Positions 10,090 to 20,975 of a stretch of 64,000 nt of DNA are shown piece by piece. Under the pieces are notes generated by a model. The model had not been told where the DNA came from. It did not search any database and worked only from the letters and a program-made list of their open reading frames with translations. The stretch spans positions 22,174,501-22,238,500 of the forward strand of contig JBAIAC010000027.1 of NCBI GenBank assembly GCA_037349315.1, in the 5' to 3' direction. Origin of the DNA: Chelydra serpentina. Lineage: Eukaryota; Chordata; Testudines; Chelydridae. The position numbers and the translations under genes were made by a program. Position 1 is the first letter of the stretch. Every line of letters starts with the position of its first letter.

Positions 10090-10293
10090 AGCCTCGAATT
10101 CCGTCCACAGTAACACGAATTCAACATGGCCATGTCGAATTTAGCGCTACTCCCCTCGTCGGGGAGGAGTACAGAAATCGAATTACAGAGACATTTATGT
10201 CGAAATAAATAGCTTCCTAATGTGGACGGGTGCAGGGTAAAATCGAGTTAACGCTGCTAAATTCGACATAAAGTCCTAGTGTAGACCAGGCCT
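10090..10293. mobile_element. terminal region of a DNA transposon (likely host of the MSANTD-type gene)
   Basis: The stretch ends in CTAGTGTAGACCAGGCC, a terminus type common in turtle DNA transposons. It contains at least six TCGA-centred motifs (TCGAATT, TCGAAAT, TTCGACAT). A perfect 14-bp inverted repeat ATGTCGAATTTAGC (10132-10145) pairs with its complement at 10256-10269. I found no matching GGCCTGGTCTACAC terminus on the left, so the element's other end is unplaced. Confidence 0.5.
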
Positions 10294-10840
10294 AAGATTT
10301 CACAGATGCAGCTGAAGTGTCTTCTATAACTAAACATCTAGAATGCATCTACTGCCCTACCACGGACATCAAGATAACATACGTAATGACTTAATACTTT
10401 ATGCCTATTTGCATTGGTGCATTTGTCGGCCATGTATGCACATATTTTGAATATAGTGAGAGAATTTTCTTCACTTTTTCAACTCCTATGTCTTTCACTG
10501 TTGCACCACATGTTTCAAGAGAGTCAGCTGAGTTTTTTGCAGAAAGATAGTGAGCATTTGCCAATCTTGTTCGGAACCAGTGTCCAACTTCAGGATTAAC
10601 AAGTGACAATGCACATAGGCCTCTAGTTTGTAGTGTGTGGTCTCTCTTGCTTAAATAGAAAGTATAATGCAATAGCCATGTTGGTTCACATAAACTGAGT
10701 TGTGTCTCCAGCATTCTTAACAGCCTCATTAAGTTCTTCTAAAATTGGCTTTGACGGTGACTGGCTTATAAGGCTTTCTGCATGTTGATGCAGTCCAGAA
10801 GCATGGTGTTTTGCAGGTTGTCAGTATTGGCTTAGCTGAT
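10294..10840 (-). pseudogene. remnant of a hAT-like (DUF4371/ZMYM-type) transposase
   Basis: A minus-strand frame at 10729-10391 and flanking shifted frames give pieces such as ILEELNEAVKNAG, NPEVGHWFRTRLANAHYLS, YVCYLDVRGRAVDAF and VIEDTSAASVKS. These resemble the hAT-like proteins with a DUF4371-type core found in many animal genomes. Several frameshifts and stops interrupt it. The assignment is by eye. Catalytic residues are not visible in the part present. Confidence 0.4.
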
Positions 10841-10882
10841 CAGTGTGGCAAACCAAGCTCCTCCACTTTTACTATATAAATC

Positions 10883-11541
10883 CATGACATGCCCACATCT
10901 TAAATACTGCGTGTAGTTCTGGTCACACCATCTCAAAAAAGATATATTGGAATTGAAAAAGGTACAGAGAAGGGCAACAAAACTGATTAGGGGTATGGAG
11001 CAGATTCCATATGAGGAGAGAAGACTGGGTCTTTTCAGCTTGGAAAAGAGACGACTAAGAGTGGATATGATAGAGTCTTATAAAATTTTGACTGGTGAGG
11101 AGAAAATGAATAAGGAATGTTATTTATCCCTTCACTTAACAAAAGAACCAGGGGTCACCCAATGAAATTAATAGGCAATAAGTTTAAAACAAAGTTTTAA
11201 AGGAAGTATTTCTTCACACAATGCACAGTCAACCATAGAACTTTTTGCCAGGGATGTTGTGAAGATCAAAATTATAAAAGGGTTCAAAAAAGAACTAGAT
11301 AGGTTAATGGAAGATTGGTCCATCAATGGCTATTAGCCAGGATGGGCAGGGATGCTACATCATGATCTGAATGTCCCTAGCCTCTGTTGACCAGAAGCTG
11401 GGAGTGGACGACAGGGGATGGATCAATCGATGTTTCCCTGTTCTGTTCATTCCCTCTGAAGCACGTGGAACAGTCACTGTCGGAAGACAGGATACTGGGA
11501 TAGATGGACCATTGATCTGACCCAATATCGCCATTCTTACA
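10883..11541 (+). mobile_element. old CR1-family LINE 3' end
   Basis: Plus-strand frames encode [23 protein letters not shown] and [17 protein letters not shown], the same segment as the young CR1 copies but more diverged. The 3' region carries the hallmark TATTAGCCAGGATGGGCAGG, GACAGGGGATGGATCA and ACTGTCGGAAGACAGGATAC. It is an older subfamily than the copies at 8041 and 26296. Confidence 0.85.
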
Positions 11542-11745
11542 TTAAAAATAATTATAATAATAAAAAAGTTTAGTACAGAAACTCCCCAAGATAACGACCT
11601 CTTGAGATAGCGATGCTGTGAGATAATGATCTTGGCAAATAATGCATTTTTAAAATCTTGGCCTACTAGGAAACATATATTTATATAAGTTTCCCAGTCA
11701 CAAATATAGCTTCTGGAGAAAGGTCACTAAAACATAGTCCAATTA
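11542..11745. other. AT-rich sequence, nothing recognised
   Basis: It contains a repeated GATAACGA / GATAGCGA / GATAATGA motif near 11590-11640, possibly a fragment of an old repeat. Confidence 0.4.
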
Positions 11746-11865
11746 GGGTGACCAGAAAGCAAGTGTGAAAAATCGGGACAGGCGGTGGGGAGTAATAGGA
11801 GCCTATATAAGAAAAAGACCCAAAAATCAAGACTGTCCCTATAAAATCGGGACATCTGGTCACCC
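11746..11865. mobile_element. TA-flanked MITE, family GGGTGACCAG, copy 1
   Basis: The 120-bp element begins GGGTGACCAGA and ends TCTGGTCACCC, flanked by TA on both sides. Internally it has AAAATCGGGACA on one side and its complement (TGTCCC...ATCGGGACA) on the other, plus the palindromic GGAGCCTATATAAG. TA duplication and terminal inverted repeats suggest a Tc1/mariner-type non-autonomous element. Confidence 0.9.
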
Positions 11866-12574
11866 TAAGTCCAATGCTCCTAGCCGCTGTTGTTTGTCAT
11901 GCCACCGTTCACTCTATTGCTCTGCCCCAATAGCCCTACACTGTCACCTTCTGCTGCCACCTGCCACTGTGACCTCTGTGAGTCAGTCTCTCGCGGTTCC
12001 ACCCGACTCTCAGTGATTTCAGATCTTCGGGGTGGGGGGAACCTCAGTGCTATTGCAGACTGGGGCATCTCTTCCACAGAAACACTGTCCCACCGCAGGT
12101 CTAAGCACTTAGACCTGATTATCAGAGATTTCAGCTCTAGTGGTCACTTAACAAACCAAAAAACTCTCTATGAAGCCTAATCAGCTCTGTCTTCAAACAG
12201 TGGAGAGGCGCAGGTCAAATAGTAGGTGTGACTCAGTCAGACCATCAAGCAAAACACCTGTCCTCACCCTCTCTCTTGATGCCCTCAATCAGCACAGGCT
12301 AAGGACAGTTCTACTGCCCTTTACTCATACAATAAAAACAACAACATTTTGTTACCCCCCGCATTCATATGATTTGTAACCCAACCCCAGCCAAAATCTA
12401 TCACTTGGGCAACACAGCTCTGTTTGCTGGATACATAGGTAAATTAGGTGTGAATGTAAATACAATCTGGTCCTGAAGCCTTTCCCCCCAGTCCCCAGCT
12501 CATCACTAGCTGTCAGGGAGAGCTCATTTAGACTTTGCTTACAAATCATCATTTGAAATTATTAGGTTGGCCAA
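11866..12574. other. no gene seen
   Basis: Ordinary composition, with a few short frames lacking recognisable domains. Confidence 0.5.
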
Positions 12575-12664
12575 GAAGCGACAAAGGGTCCTGTGGCACC
12601 TTATAGACTAACAGAGGTATTGAAGCATAAGCTTTCGTGGGTGAATACCCACTTCTTCGGATGT
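12575..12664 (-). mobile_element. short interspersed repeat with hammerhead-like hairpin, copy 1
   Basis: On the minus strand the repeat reads CCGAAGA, A, a 6-bp stem GTGGGT/ACCCAC (12652-12647 and 12642-12637), GAAA (12636-12633), then GCTTATGC. It continues as CTGTTAGTCTATAAGGTGCC. Related copies occur at 24571 and 26601. I believe the family belongs to Penelope-type tails common in turtles, but that is from memory. Confidence 0.65.
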
Positions 12665-13189
12665 AGGTTGGCCAACATCACCGAAATGAATGCACTGACA
12701 GTCACAAAAAACAAAAGCTGTATAAGGAAGCTAGTCTGTGTTCACACTTTTCAAATCTATTATACTTTTTCAGATACATGTATTTTATCATATACTTTAT
12801 AGGCTTTTAAAGTGTGTATTCATGTTTCAATTTCAATTCAAATTCCCAAACAATCACTAAATTGGCAACACTGCATGTAACTAGTTCACAAAACTGGGGG
12901 GTGTGTGTTGGGAACATTCAGGGGGTGTACACCCGCCCTAGGGGGGGTGTAGGGAAATCACTGCTTGCTCTCGAATCAGGTGAGCCAGTTCAGCAGGCGT
13001 TGAAGTCTCCTCTCAGAGTCAGGAGACAGGCTGCAGAGCCGGCTGGGCTGGCTTTCTGGCTTCTTACCCCTCAAGGGGTTTTCATTGCTCCTGAGAGCAA
13101 CCCCTAGCCACCATGGTGCAGACAAGGAAGAGATGGTGGCGTGTGCTGGGCCGCGCCTGTACTCGCTTGCTAGGGTTGCCATGCTAGTA
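12665..13189. other. no gene seen
   Basis: Unassigned sequence. TAGGGTTGCC at 13171 may be a fragment of the neighbouring transposon terminus. Confidence 0.45.
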
Positions 13190-13960
13190 GGGTTGACAAC
13201 TTTCTGATTGCAGAAAAATGAACACCCTTTCCCTGCCCCTGCCCCTTCCTGAGGCCCCGCACCCACTCACTCCATCCCCCGTCCCTCCATCACTCGCTCT
13301 CCCCCACCCTTGCTCACACACTCATTTTCACCGGGCTGAGCAGGGGGGGATTGGGGTGTAGGAGGGGGTGGGGGCTCTGGCTGGGGGCCAGAATTGAGGG
13401 GTTTTTGGAGTGTGGGAGGGGGCTCTGGGCTGGGACAGGGGGATAGAGTGTGGGAGGGGGTACGGGTTCTGGGCTGGGGGTGTGAACTCTGGGGTGGGGC
13501 TGAAGGGTTCGGAGTGAGGGGGGGGGTGCGGGCTCTGGGAGGGAGTTTGGCTGGGAGGGAGTCAGGGCTGGGGCAGGGGGTTGGGGTGCAGGTAGGGTGA
13601 CCAGACAGCAAATGTGAAAAATCGGGACATGGGGTGGGGGGTAATAGGAGCCTATATAAGAAGAAGAAAATCGAGACTGTCCCTATAGAATCAGAACAGC
13701 TGGTCAGTGGTCACTCTAGGTGCAGGAGGGGGTGCGGGCTCTGGCCAGGTGGTGCTTACATCAGGCGGCTCCCAGAAGTGGCCGGCATTTCCCTCTGGCT
13801 CCTAGGCAGAGGCAGAGCCAGGCGGCTCTGCACGCTGCCCCCGTCTGCAGGTGCCACCCCTGCAGTTCCCATTGGCATGGTTCCCAGCCAATGGGAGCTG
13901 CGGAGCCAGTCTCTGGCTGGGGCTGCTGACAGCTCTTACTAAGGATTACATTAACTAGGC
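13190..13960. mobile_element. GC-rich non-autonomous DNA transposon, family GGGTTGNCAAC
   Basis: It begins TAGGGTTGACAACTTTCTGA and has a degenerate G-rich tandem core (13330-13590: GGGTGCGGGCTCTGG, GGGCTGGGGCAGGGGG). Its right part has CCCATTGGC ... GCCAATGGGAGCTGCGG. The second copy at 55031-55753 has the same blocks in reverse and ends AAAGTTGGCAACCCTAG. A younger MITE (13595-13716) interrupts it. ORFs across it have no recognisable domains. Confidence 0.6.
13595..13716. mobile_element. TA-flanked MITE, family GGGTGACCAG, copy 2
   Basis: It begins GGGTGACCAGACAGC and ends GTGGTCACTC between TA dinucleotides. It shares TGTGAAAAATCGGGACA, TAATAGGAGCCTATATAAG and ACTGTCCCTATA with the other copies. 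Confidence 0.88.
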
Positions 13961-14033
13961 TGAGATGAGCCTGCAGGTCAGGAATGTCTGGCTGGAGTAG
14001 AGAGCCATCCCCAGGCAGCTGCTGGGAGGTGCC

Positions 14034-14340
14034 CATGGGTGCCGGAACAGGGGGGACCAGGGGCCCATGATTCTCCCATTTTTACCAGCCATAAAGACGA
14101 GCGACAGAGGGAGGGGGCAGGGTCTTGGGGGGAAGTGGTGATGCAGGGGTGGAGCCTCATGGGAAGGGGAGCGTGAGGGCAGGTGATCGGTGGGAAGGGG
14201 TGGTACAGGGACAGGGCTTTGGGGGAAGGGCAGCACAAGGGTGGGGGTTTGGGAGGAGGGGCAGCTCAGGGGGGTGAGGCCACGGTTTGGGCGCCAGTGG
14301 CCCCCCCGCCGCTGTTAGGTAGCTTCTGCCGCCGCTGGAG
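14034..14340 (-). mobile_element. dispersed GC-rich repeat, family GGTGCCGGAA, reverse copy
   Basis: CCCATGGGTGCCGGAACAGG and the following GACCAGGGGCCCATGA lines up with the reverse complement of 19040-19100. The rest is G-rich (GGTACAGGGACAGGGC and similar). It is probably a non-autonomous transposon; both boundaries are approximate. Confidence 0.45.
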
Positions 14341-14857
14341 GTGCCAATAGGCCTTCCCCCAAGAGCCTCACACCTCACTGCAACCCAGAGAGTGCTGGTG
14401 GCCACTCCGAGGCATTTCCGAAACACCCACCCACCTCAGACCGTTCTACCCTGAAGAAATCGGTGGCATTACAATCAGCCCTCAGCTCTGTGCTGGCAGA
14501 GAATCAACCACAGCCATGTTATGAAATCTTCACTCAGCTCCAGGCACAGTCTGAATCCAGTGCTTTTCACACACCTCCGCCCCCCACCCAAGGGCTGTAC
14601 ACAGATCACACCCGGTACAGCAGAAGGCATTAAAGCCAGCTTTGAGTTATATTGGAGAGCAAGGGAAACCTCCCGAGGAAACGTCTCCGAACTCTGGCAA
14701 GGAGGCAGAGTCCAGGGACACCAGACACTGAGTGCAGGTTTCCAGGTGGCGTAAAGCCAGAAGCCCAAGTGGGCAGGTGGGATGGCATCCCAAAGAGAAA
14801 GGCTTCCCAGGCCTGGAGGCAGCTGGTGGAGCCATTTCAGTGACGGGGTCTCCTGTA

Positions 14858-15547
14858 GGGTTGCCATCTGTCACGGAGTGCGGGGGAGTCCGCGCCTGCA
14901 CCCCTCTGCCTGGGATTCACTGGGAGTCTCAGCCAGCCAGTAGAACAGAAGGTTTATTAGGGACGCCAGGAACACAGTCCAAACAGAGCTAGTCAGTACA
15001 AACAGGACCCCTCAGTCGGGCCCTTCCGGGGGCCAGGGAGCTTAGACCCCAGCCTGGGGGCTCCCTGCGTTCCACTCCACAGCTCCAAAAGGGGACAGGG
15101 AGGCCAGACTCTGTCTGCACCTCCCTCCATGCCCCGAGCCGGCTGCAAACTGAAACTCTCCAGCTGTCCCCCCCTCTGGGCTCCAGGAGGTCACCTGACT
15201 CCTTTGTTCTCCAACCCTTTAGCTCTCACCTTGCAGGGGGGAAGGGCCCAGGCCATCAGTTGTCAGGAAACAGGGAGTCGGCCCTTCTCTGTGTCCAGAC
15301 ACCTGCCCACACCTGCCCTCTAGGGCTCTGTAACAATCATACACCCACCTAGATACTCAACCACTGCATAGGGGAAACTGAGGCCCCCACACAGTACTCA
15401 GAGAAAACATTAAGAACAGTCCTATTTTGTCACACCATCCCTCCAGGATTGTCCTGGAGTCTCCAGGAATTAAAGATGAATCTTTAATTAAAGATTATGT
15501 CATGTAATGAAATGTCCAGGAATTCGTCCAACCGAAGTTGGCAATCC
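14858..15547. mobile_element. TA-flanked MITE, family GGGTTGCCA, split by a solo LTR
   Basis: The left end is TA/GGGTTGCCATC (14858) and the right end is GTTGGCAATCC/TA (15547). Removing the LTR and one copy of its duplication leaves an element of about 118 bp with an internal AATTAAAGATGAATCTTTAATT palindrome region. The MITE must predate the LTR. Confidence 0.75.
14869..15435 (-). mobile_element. solo LTR of an endogenous retrovirus, copy 1
   Basis: The 567-bp element starts TGTCACGGAGTG and ends TTTTGTCACA. A perfect 5-bp duplication CCATC lies at 14864-14868 and 15436-15440. On the minus strand it begins TGTGAC, has AATAAA at 14958-14953 and ends CCGTGACA. No internal retroviral sequence is present, so it is a solo LTR left by recombination. 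A 5-bp duplication fits ERV3/ERVL-like groups. Confidence 0.88.
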
Positions 15548-15549
15548 TA

Positions 15550-17363
15550 GTCGAGAGAGGCAGGGACAGCGGGAGATCAAATGCAGCCCATGATTTAGAA
15601 TAGTCTGTAAGTGAATGAGGTAAATGCCAGTAAAGAAGCAAGGCTGCCATGCCTGCCCGCCAAGGGGTCCCGACATTCGGTTTGCATTAGCTGGCCTGCC
15701 TGGAAACTCCAGCTGCAGGCTTCAGCTGGTTGAGTAGGCCTCGCCAACTCCATACGCAAGCTCTGTAGTTCATTTACATTTCAAAGTATGTTCAACAAGA
15801 GGGCTGTGAACAAATGCTCTGTCCGCTTTGTCTGCTCTGTGCAAAGCACGTCTGCAGTGAAACTGGGCTGGGCAAAAGGGTTTAATTCAATTTGCACAAA
15901 GCCCCGGGGGGTTGCAGTCTGAACCCGCTTGCTTCAGCCCCACCACTCAGCAGCTTTGCTGTGTCTACGGCACACCGGGCCTCCTCCGCTCGCTCCCCAC
16001 CTGGGACACGGAGGCAGCCGGACACACAGTGCTTTGTGTTCTTGTCCTGCCGATGATGTCATTGTGAGCTGCAGTTCGGGGTCACGCTGCCGCCTGCCCA
16101 GCCTGGAAGGCAGGATTCGAGCATCCTGGGGGACATGGTGCAATGTGAGCAGACTGGCAGATGGAGGGGTTGAAAGGCTGCCTGGGGAGCTAGGCCCAAG
16201 GCATAGGCAGACCCCTGGCCACCCCTCCCCGAGCAGAACATTACAGCCCAGTGGAGCTGGTCTCAAACCCTGCTCTTGAACCCAGGCTGATGGGGCTCTG
16301 GGGAGCAGCCTTAGCTGTCACCCCACGCCAACTCAACCACTCATGGGTGGGCCCGCTTCCAGGGATCTGTGACCTGCTTCCTTTCTGCCCTTGTCTGTGC
16401 AACAAGTCATTGCCTGCTAGTTGCTGCTTGACCCTGCCCCACTGCCCCACCAGGCCCCTTGCTGCACATTCCCCCTGGATTGGATCTGCTGGCTATCGGA
16501 CCTCGTCCATGAACTCTGACGCCGATCCGGACTGCCCTTTAAACTGCCTGACCCTTCTTCTACAGCCATGTGGGGTAAATTACAAGTGACCTGGGAAAAG
16601 ATCCAATTCCCTGCTCTGGGCAGAGTCTTTTCTATGAGACAGCAAGCCTGCCGCAGTCAGTCCCTGACATGCTGCTGAACAGTTCACTCAGTGCGAATGA
16701 AGGAAGCACCATGGAGCCAGGACCCGCTGGAGGGGTTTTCATGTTAGGAACTTGGACATCGAGCTGATGTGGGACTCCAAGAGCCGTCGCAGTTCAGAGC
16801 ACTCGTCAGAACACTAATCAATTCACATGAAGTCATGTTCCCTGTGGTTTGGAAGAGGTCGCGATGCAGGTTGGAAAATTTCACACTCACGTTTTGTGTA
16901 TGATGTGATGTTTGGATCTGGGTGCCATTCATTTGCATATTTTATGCGTGGCAGGAGGGATTCCCAACCTCCCATCAGGGGTTCTCTCGCATCCTCCAGA
17001 CCTTTCCCACAGCATAGGGTAGGGAGTGCCCAATGCCTCCCACTGCAGGCACCCTTCCTACCTCGGCCTCTGCTCTGATCACAGAGACAGTGAACACAGA
17101 AGTATCTGGCATATGGCCAGCCAGCAGGTGGACAGATAGTTAAGAAGACAATGCCCATTGTCCCAGGCCAGTGTCATTTCCATTGGGCTGCTGGATTTCC
17201 CAGTATGGCAGGCATAGCAGGGACAGGTGAAGGGTTATGTGGCTCTCTCAGATTTATGTCTGAGGTTTTATAGCGATTAGAGTCGAGGCCGAGCCACAGG
17301 AACAACGCTAACTTGTACTGCCTGACGACCAGAACACAGACAAAGGGTGCAGCCTCCAGCGTT
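15550..17363. other. unassigned sequence, no gene seen
   Basis: Moderate GC, with several frames of 60-116 codons on both strands but no recognisable domains or paired exons. It could be intronic or intergenic. Confidence 0.5.
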
Positions 17364-17371
17364 CCTGGTGC

Positions 17372-17576
17372 TAGGGGCGGCTCTAACAATTTTGCTGGAC
17401 CTGCCGCCGCAGCGGGCGAGAATGGGGCGGCAGTCCGAGGCCCACGGCGGCAATTCGGCGGCGGGAAGAGCGGCGGACGTGCCGCCGAACTGCCGCCGCA
17501 GGACTCAAAGTGCCGCCCCATTCTTGATGCCGCCCCAGGCACCAGCTTGGAAAGCTGGTGCCTGCAGCCGGCCCTG
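17372..17576. mobile_element. 205-bp hAT-like element with perfect 8-bp target duplication
   Basis: CCTGGTGC occurs at 17364-17371 and again at 17577-17584. The element starts TAGGGGCGGCTC and ends GCAGCCGGCCCTG, an imperfect inverted terminus. It is dominated by GCCGCC/GGCGGC motifs (TGCCGCCGCAGCGGGC). An 8-bp duplication is the hAT signature. It is too short to code for transposase. Confidence 0.85.
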
Positions 17577-17584
17577 CCTGGTGC

Positions 17585-18449
17585 ACAGATGTCTCTAATA
17601 CACTGCAACTGGAACACTAACACGAAGCCTCTGAAGAGGCGGCGAGAGGCAGGTGAGTGCAAGCACCATTTCGGCCCCATGGGAAGGCTGGGACGCAAAG
17701 GCTGAATGAATGGAGTGAACGATGGATGGAACAATGCGGAGGAATGGATGCTACTTACCAGTGCCAGTTTTCTGTCCACGCCAACACACTGAGCCATTTA
17801 GAGCTAATTTCATGCTAACTCCTTTAATTAAGAACATCTCCATTTTCTTTTGGAAAAAAGAGTGTTTTGCATTTGCTAACTGGAAACAATCTCCTCCACT
17901 GAACCTTCAGTCTCTTCCAAGGCAAAGTGAGGCCACTTCCTGTCAGACACTGATGTCACTTCCTCTAATGCTCTATAATAAGAACAACACCACTTAGCAT
18001 TTCTGCAGCAAGCCACATGTCCAAAGAGCTGTGCAAACATTAGCTAATTAGCCCTGTTTGCTAAGCAGAGCAACCTCACCGAAGGGTTTCTGGCTAGTGC
18101 TTTCATCATTAATGCAATGTTTTTCCCTTGCTCTGCTAACACTTTCCAAACATGCTTTTCAGAAAGCATTTGATTAATGGTTTCAAGTAGCTGTACAGAA
18201 CACAATGAAATGCATCCAGCGATCGTGGTGTCTGCAAACTCCCTCACTCATCAAATCAGGGACTAAACAATCAGAGAAGGAGATCTGCAAACGTCCCGAG
18301 GGGAACAGGCAGTGTGAGCATCTGAGGGATCAGCTGGGCCAGGCCACTGGAACAAGTATTTGATAGTATCACACAGTTAATGAATGAGGGGCCTGTGGCA
18401 GGCATGACATATGTCGACATCAGTAATGTTGTGAGCAGGAGCCACGGAT
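17585..18449. other. unassigned sequence
   Basis: No gene seen. Near 17990-18065 a CACTTAGCATTTCTGCAGCA ... CAAAGAGCTGTGCAAACATT segment resembles old dispersed repeats. Confidence 0.4.
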
Positions 18450-19100
18450 TCTTCCTAAAAGTAGGGGGCCCATGAGGCCCCGCACCCTGCATGGCCCCAC
18501 GCCTGCCCCTCCTCTTCCCCACAGGCCCTACCACTGGCCAAGCCAGAAGCCGGAGCTGGGCCAGGAAGTCCAGGCCCCTCCACCTGCCCAGGATTGGGGG
18601 GGCCCAAGAGCAGCTCCTGGCCCATATCCCCGCCCCCCGGACCCTCCGCCCAGGGCAGGTGTAGGCAGCTCCCCACAGCTGCCCGCGTGGCTCTTACCCC
18701 AACCCAGATCCGGCTTCCTACCTGGCTGGGGACCGGGGTCTCGGGGGCCGAAGAGCTGCAGTCAGGCCATAGTAAGAGCTGCTTGGGCAGTTGTGCGGAG
18801 CCATGGACCCTCCATCTGCCCTGGGTGGGGAGGCCTGGGGGCAAGGACACAGGCTGGGAGCTGCTCTCGCCCCCCCCCCCCGGCAGGTGGAGGGTCTGTG
18901 GCTCCCCACAGCTGCCCAGGCTCCCCAGGCTGCTTTACCCGGGCTGGGCTCCAGCTTCTGGCCTGGCCGGGGGGTGGGGTCTTGGGGGGAAGAGGAGGGG
19001 CAGGGGGCTGGGCCTGTGGTGAAAAGTGGAAGGGCCAGGCTCGGCCACTTTCAGACATGGGAGGGTCATGTCCCCTTGGCCATCCCCATTCCGGCACCCC
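18450..19100 (+). mobile_element. dispersed GC-rich repeat, family GGTGCCGGAA, forward copy
   Basis: It begins AAAAGTAGGGGGCCCATGAGG, is rich in CCCAGG/CCTCCC, and ends CCATTCCGGCACCCCTGG. Its right end is the reverse complement of the repeat at 14034. Long frames (258 codons on plus, 131 on minus) arise from GC-richness and lack domains. Confidence 0.5.
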
Positions 19101-19878
19101 TGGGTGTGATCACAGTGTCTTGGCAGCTCTCTCAAACTGGCTGGGACAGGAACATTCTCACATGGACAGAAAACATGCTAAGGTGGGGAGGGAGCATAGA
19201 CAAAGGGTAAGACAAATGGCCCAGCCTCTGCTGTGGGGAGGTGCCTAGTTGGGTGCCACAGAGACTGGAAGTCAAGGCAGGCAGGCTCCACTCACATACT
19301 CGACTGGGAGAAGCTGTGAGCCTCAGGAAAGGTCCTGGGACCTGGGAAGGTTAAAAACACAGACAGGAAGCAGCCACAAAAGCTTTTCTAGTTGTTTGTT
19401 CCCCATTGCTGGGGAAGACGTCGCTTCGCCCCAAGGTGGTCTTACACTTGGGTTAGTCCGCCCCTCTGGCATGCAGTTCCACAGCTGGATCACTGGCAGA
19501 GGACTCTCCCAATGACACCTGAGTCTCTGCAGCTGTCTTGTCTCTGTGGAGCCTAGCTGTCCCAGAAGGCTGTGGGATGAAGTAGCCAGCACCCAATCTT
19601 TCGAGGAGCCTGTCGAGTAAGACCAGGGTTTTGAAGTTGGTCTGGCAATACAAGGGAAGGCAGTGGGTTTGGTGGAGCATTGGTGTGATATGCCAAAGCA
19701 CTGACAGTGCTGTTCAGGCCCAGGTTAAGTGTGCTGTAACAGTGCAGCCAGGAGGAGAGCAGAACTTGGATCACAATGACCCGGCCCCTGGGTGAACAGA
19801 AAGGGCATGGTCTCCCGAACTAGCATTCATAGCTAGAGACGTCAGTATTAACAGCAAAGGGGGAATAATGGTCTCAAG
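19101..19878. other. no gene seen
   Basis: Unassigned sequence without recognisable repeats or domains. Confidence 0.4.
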
Positions 19879-19973
19879 CCAGCAAAGCACTTCAGCACAT
19901 GCTTAACTTCAAGCGCCTGAGTAGTCTCATTGACTTCACTTAAAGATAAGCATGTGTTTAAGTGCTTTGCTGG
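19879..19973. mobile_element. foldback MITE, CCAGCAAAGCACTT family
   Basis: Two 31-bp arms (19879-19909 and 19943-19973) are inverted copies with about 28 matches, starting CCAGCAAAGCACTT. The loop contains GTCTCATTGACTTCACTT. This is an old hairpin-type non-autonomous transposon. Confidence 0.8.
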
Positions 19974-20585
19974 ATCCTGGCCCAAGAGAGGAACAAGCAA
20001 AAGAATGAAGGGGTTGCAAGGCCTGAGTTCTGAGGACAGAGTGCAAGAACAAATAGAATAACTTGGCAGAGTGATAGTAAAGCCAGGGCTGTGCTAACTG
20101 CACGTGGCTATGTATATAGGGTGACACTGCAGAGAATAAAGTACCAACCGGGCAGCACCAGGAAGGTGAGCAATGGGATGGAACTGACCAAAGGGAAGTT
20201 CAACCAGTGTGTAAGGATAAGTTCTAGCAGTGCGATCTGTGAGACTGTGGAAGAGTCTCCCTAAGGAAGAGGTGCCAGCCCCATTGCCTCAGGGAAGAAT
20301 CTTAGAGCCACACCATGGAGATGGACTAGGCGACCCAATCAGGCCGTCTCTGGGTTTTTAATGCATCAAGATGCTGGACAAAAGACAATGACTAGATTTG
20401 GGAATCGTGCTGGGAGGATATGGAGAAAGTCAGAATCCCAGAGACAAGGGTAATGGCCAGTGGTCTTAGGCCACAACTCTTGTATGGAAAAAGGATAAGG
20501 AAGTGAAGACTGTCCTCCAACACATTCGGGCTTGGGGGCCTGAAGTTAGGCAGCTGAATCCCTCCCGAAGCAGCTAAATAAAAGG
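19974..20585. other. no gene seen
   Basis: A TGTGGAAGAGTCTCCCTAAG ... segment at 20245-20350 loosely resembles a decayed LINE 3' end. Nothing else is recognised. Confidence 0.35.
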
Positions 20586-20669
20586 CCTGATTTTCAAAGA
20601 TGCTGCACCCCTGCAATCCCCCTTGACCTCAGTAAACGTTGTAGGTTCTCAGCACCTCTGCAAATCAGG
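20586..20669. mobile_element. old foldback repeat, CCTGATTTTCAAAG family
   Basis: CCTGATTTTCAAAGATGCTG (20586-20605) is matched, inverted, by CAGCACCTCTGCAAATCAGG (20650-20669) at 16 of 20 positions. Confidence 0.65.
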
Positions 20670-20794
20670 GCACTTTGATTGACAGGGATTTAAGCACTCA
20701 GTTATGAACATGTTGGCTGTGTCCCCTAGAGAAGAGGAGCTGCCTGAGGAGAGGTAGATGCATGCTGGGAGAGGTGGATGAGGTGCACGGTGCT

Positions 20795-20975
20795 TGTCAT
20801 GTTCCTGTACCAAATGTGGACTGGTTACAGAGCTTGCTTATATACACCAGCTGTGTTCATCATAAGCTCCTCTAATGCTCTGCCAGATATGGCTGAGGTT
20901 CGTTTAAATAAGGTATTTTACGCATGGTGCCACCTGGTGGCTGACCCATATTATACAGTTTATCATTCCATTACC
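20795..20975 (-). repeat. gypsy 3' LTR (left copy)
   Basis: 181 bp starting TGTCATG. The terminal CATGACA is eroded to CATTACC. It is bordered inside by the purine tract. Confidence 0.8.

Noticed and set aside
18450..19248. 258-codon plus ORF as a real gene
   Set aside because: It lies within a dispersed GC-rich repeat whose reverse copy is at 14034, and the opposite strand is also open.
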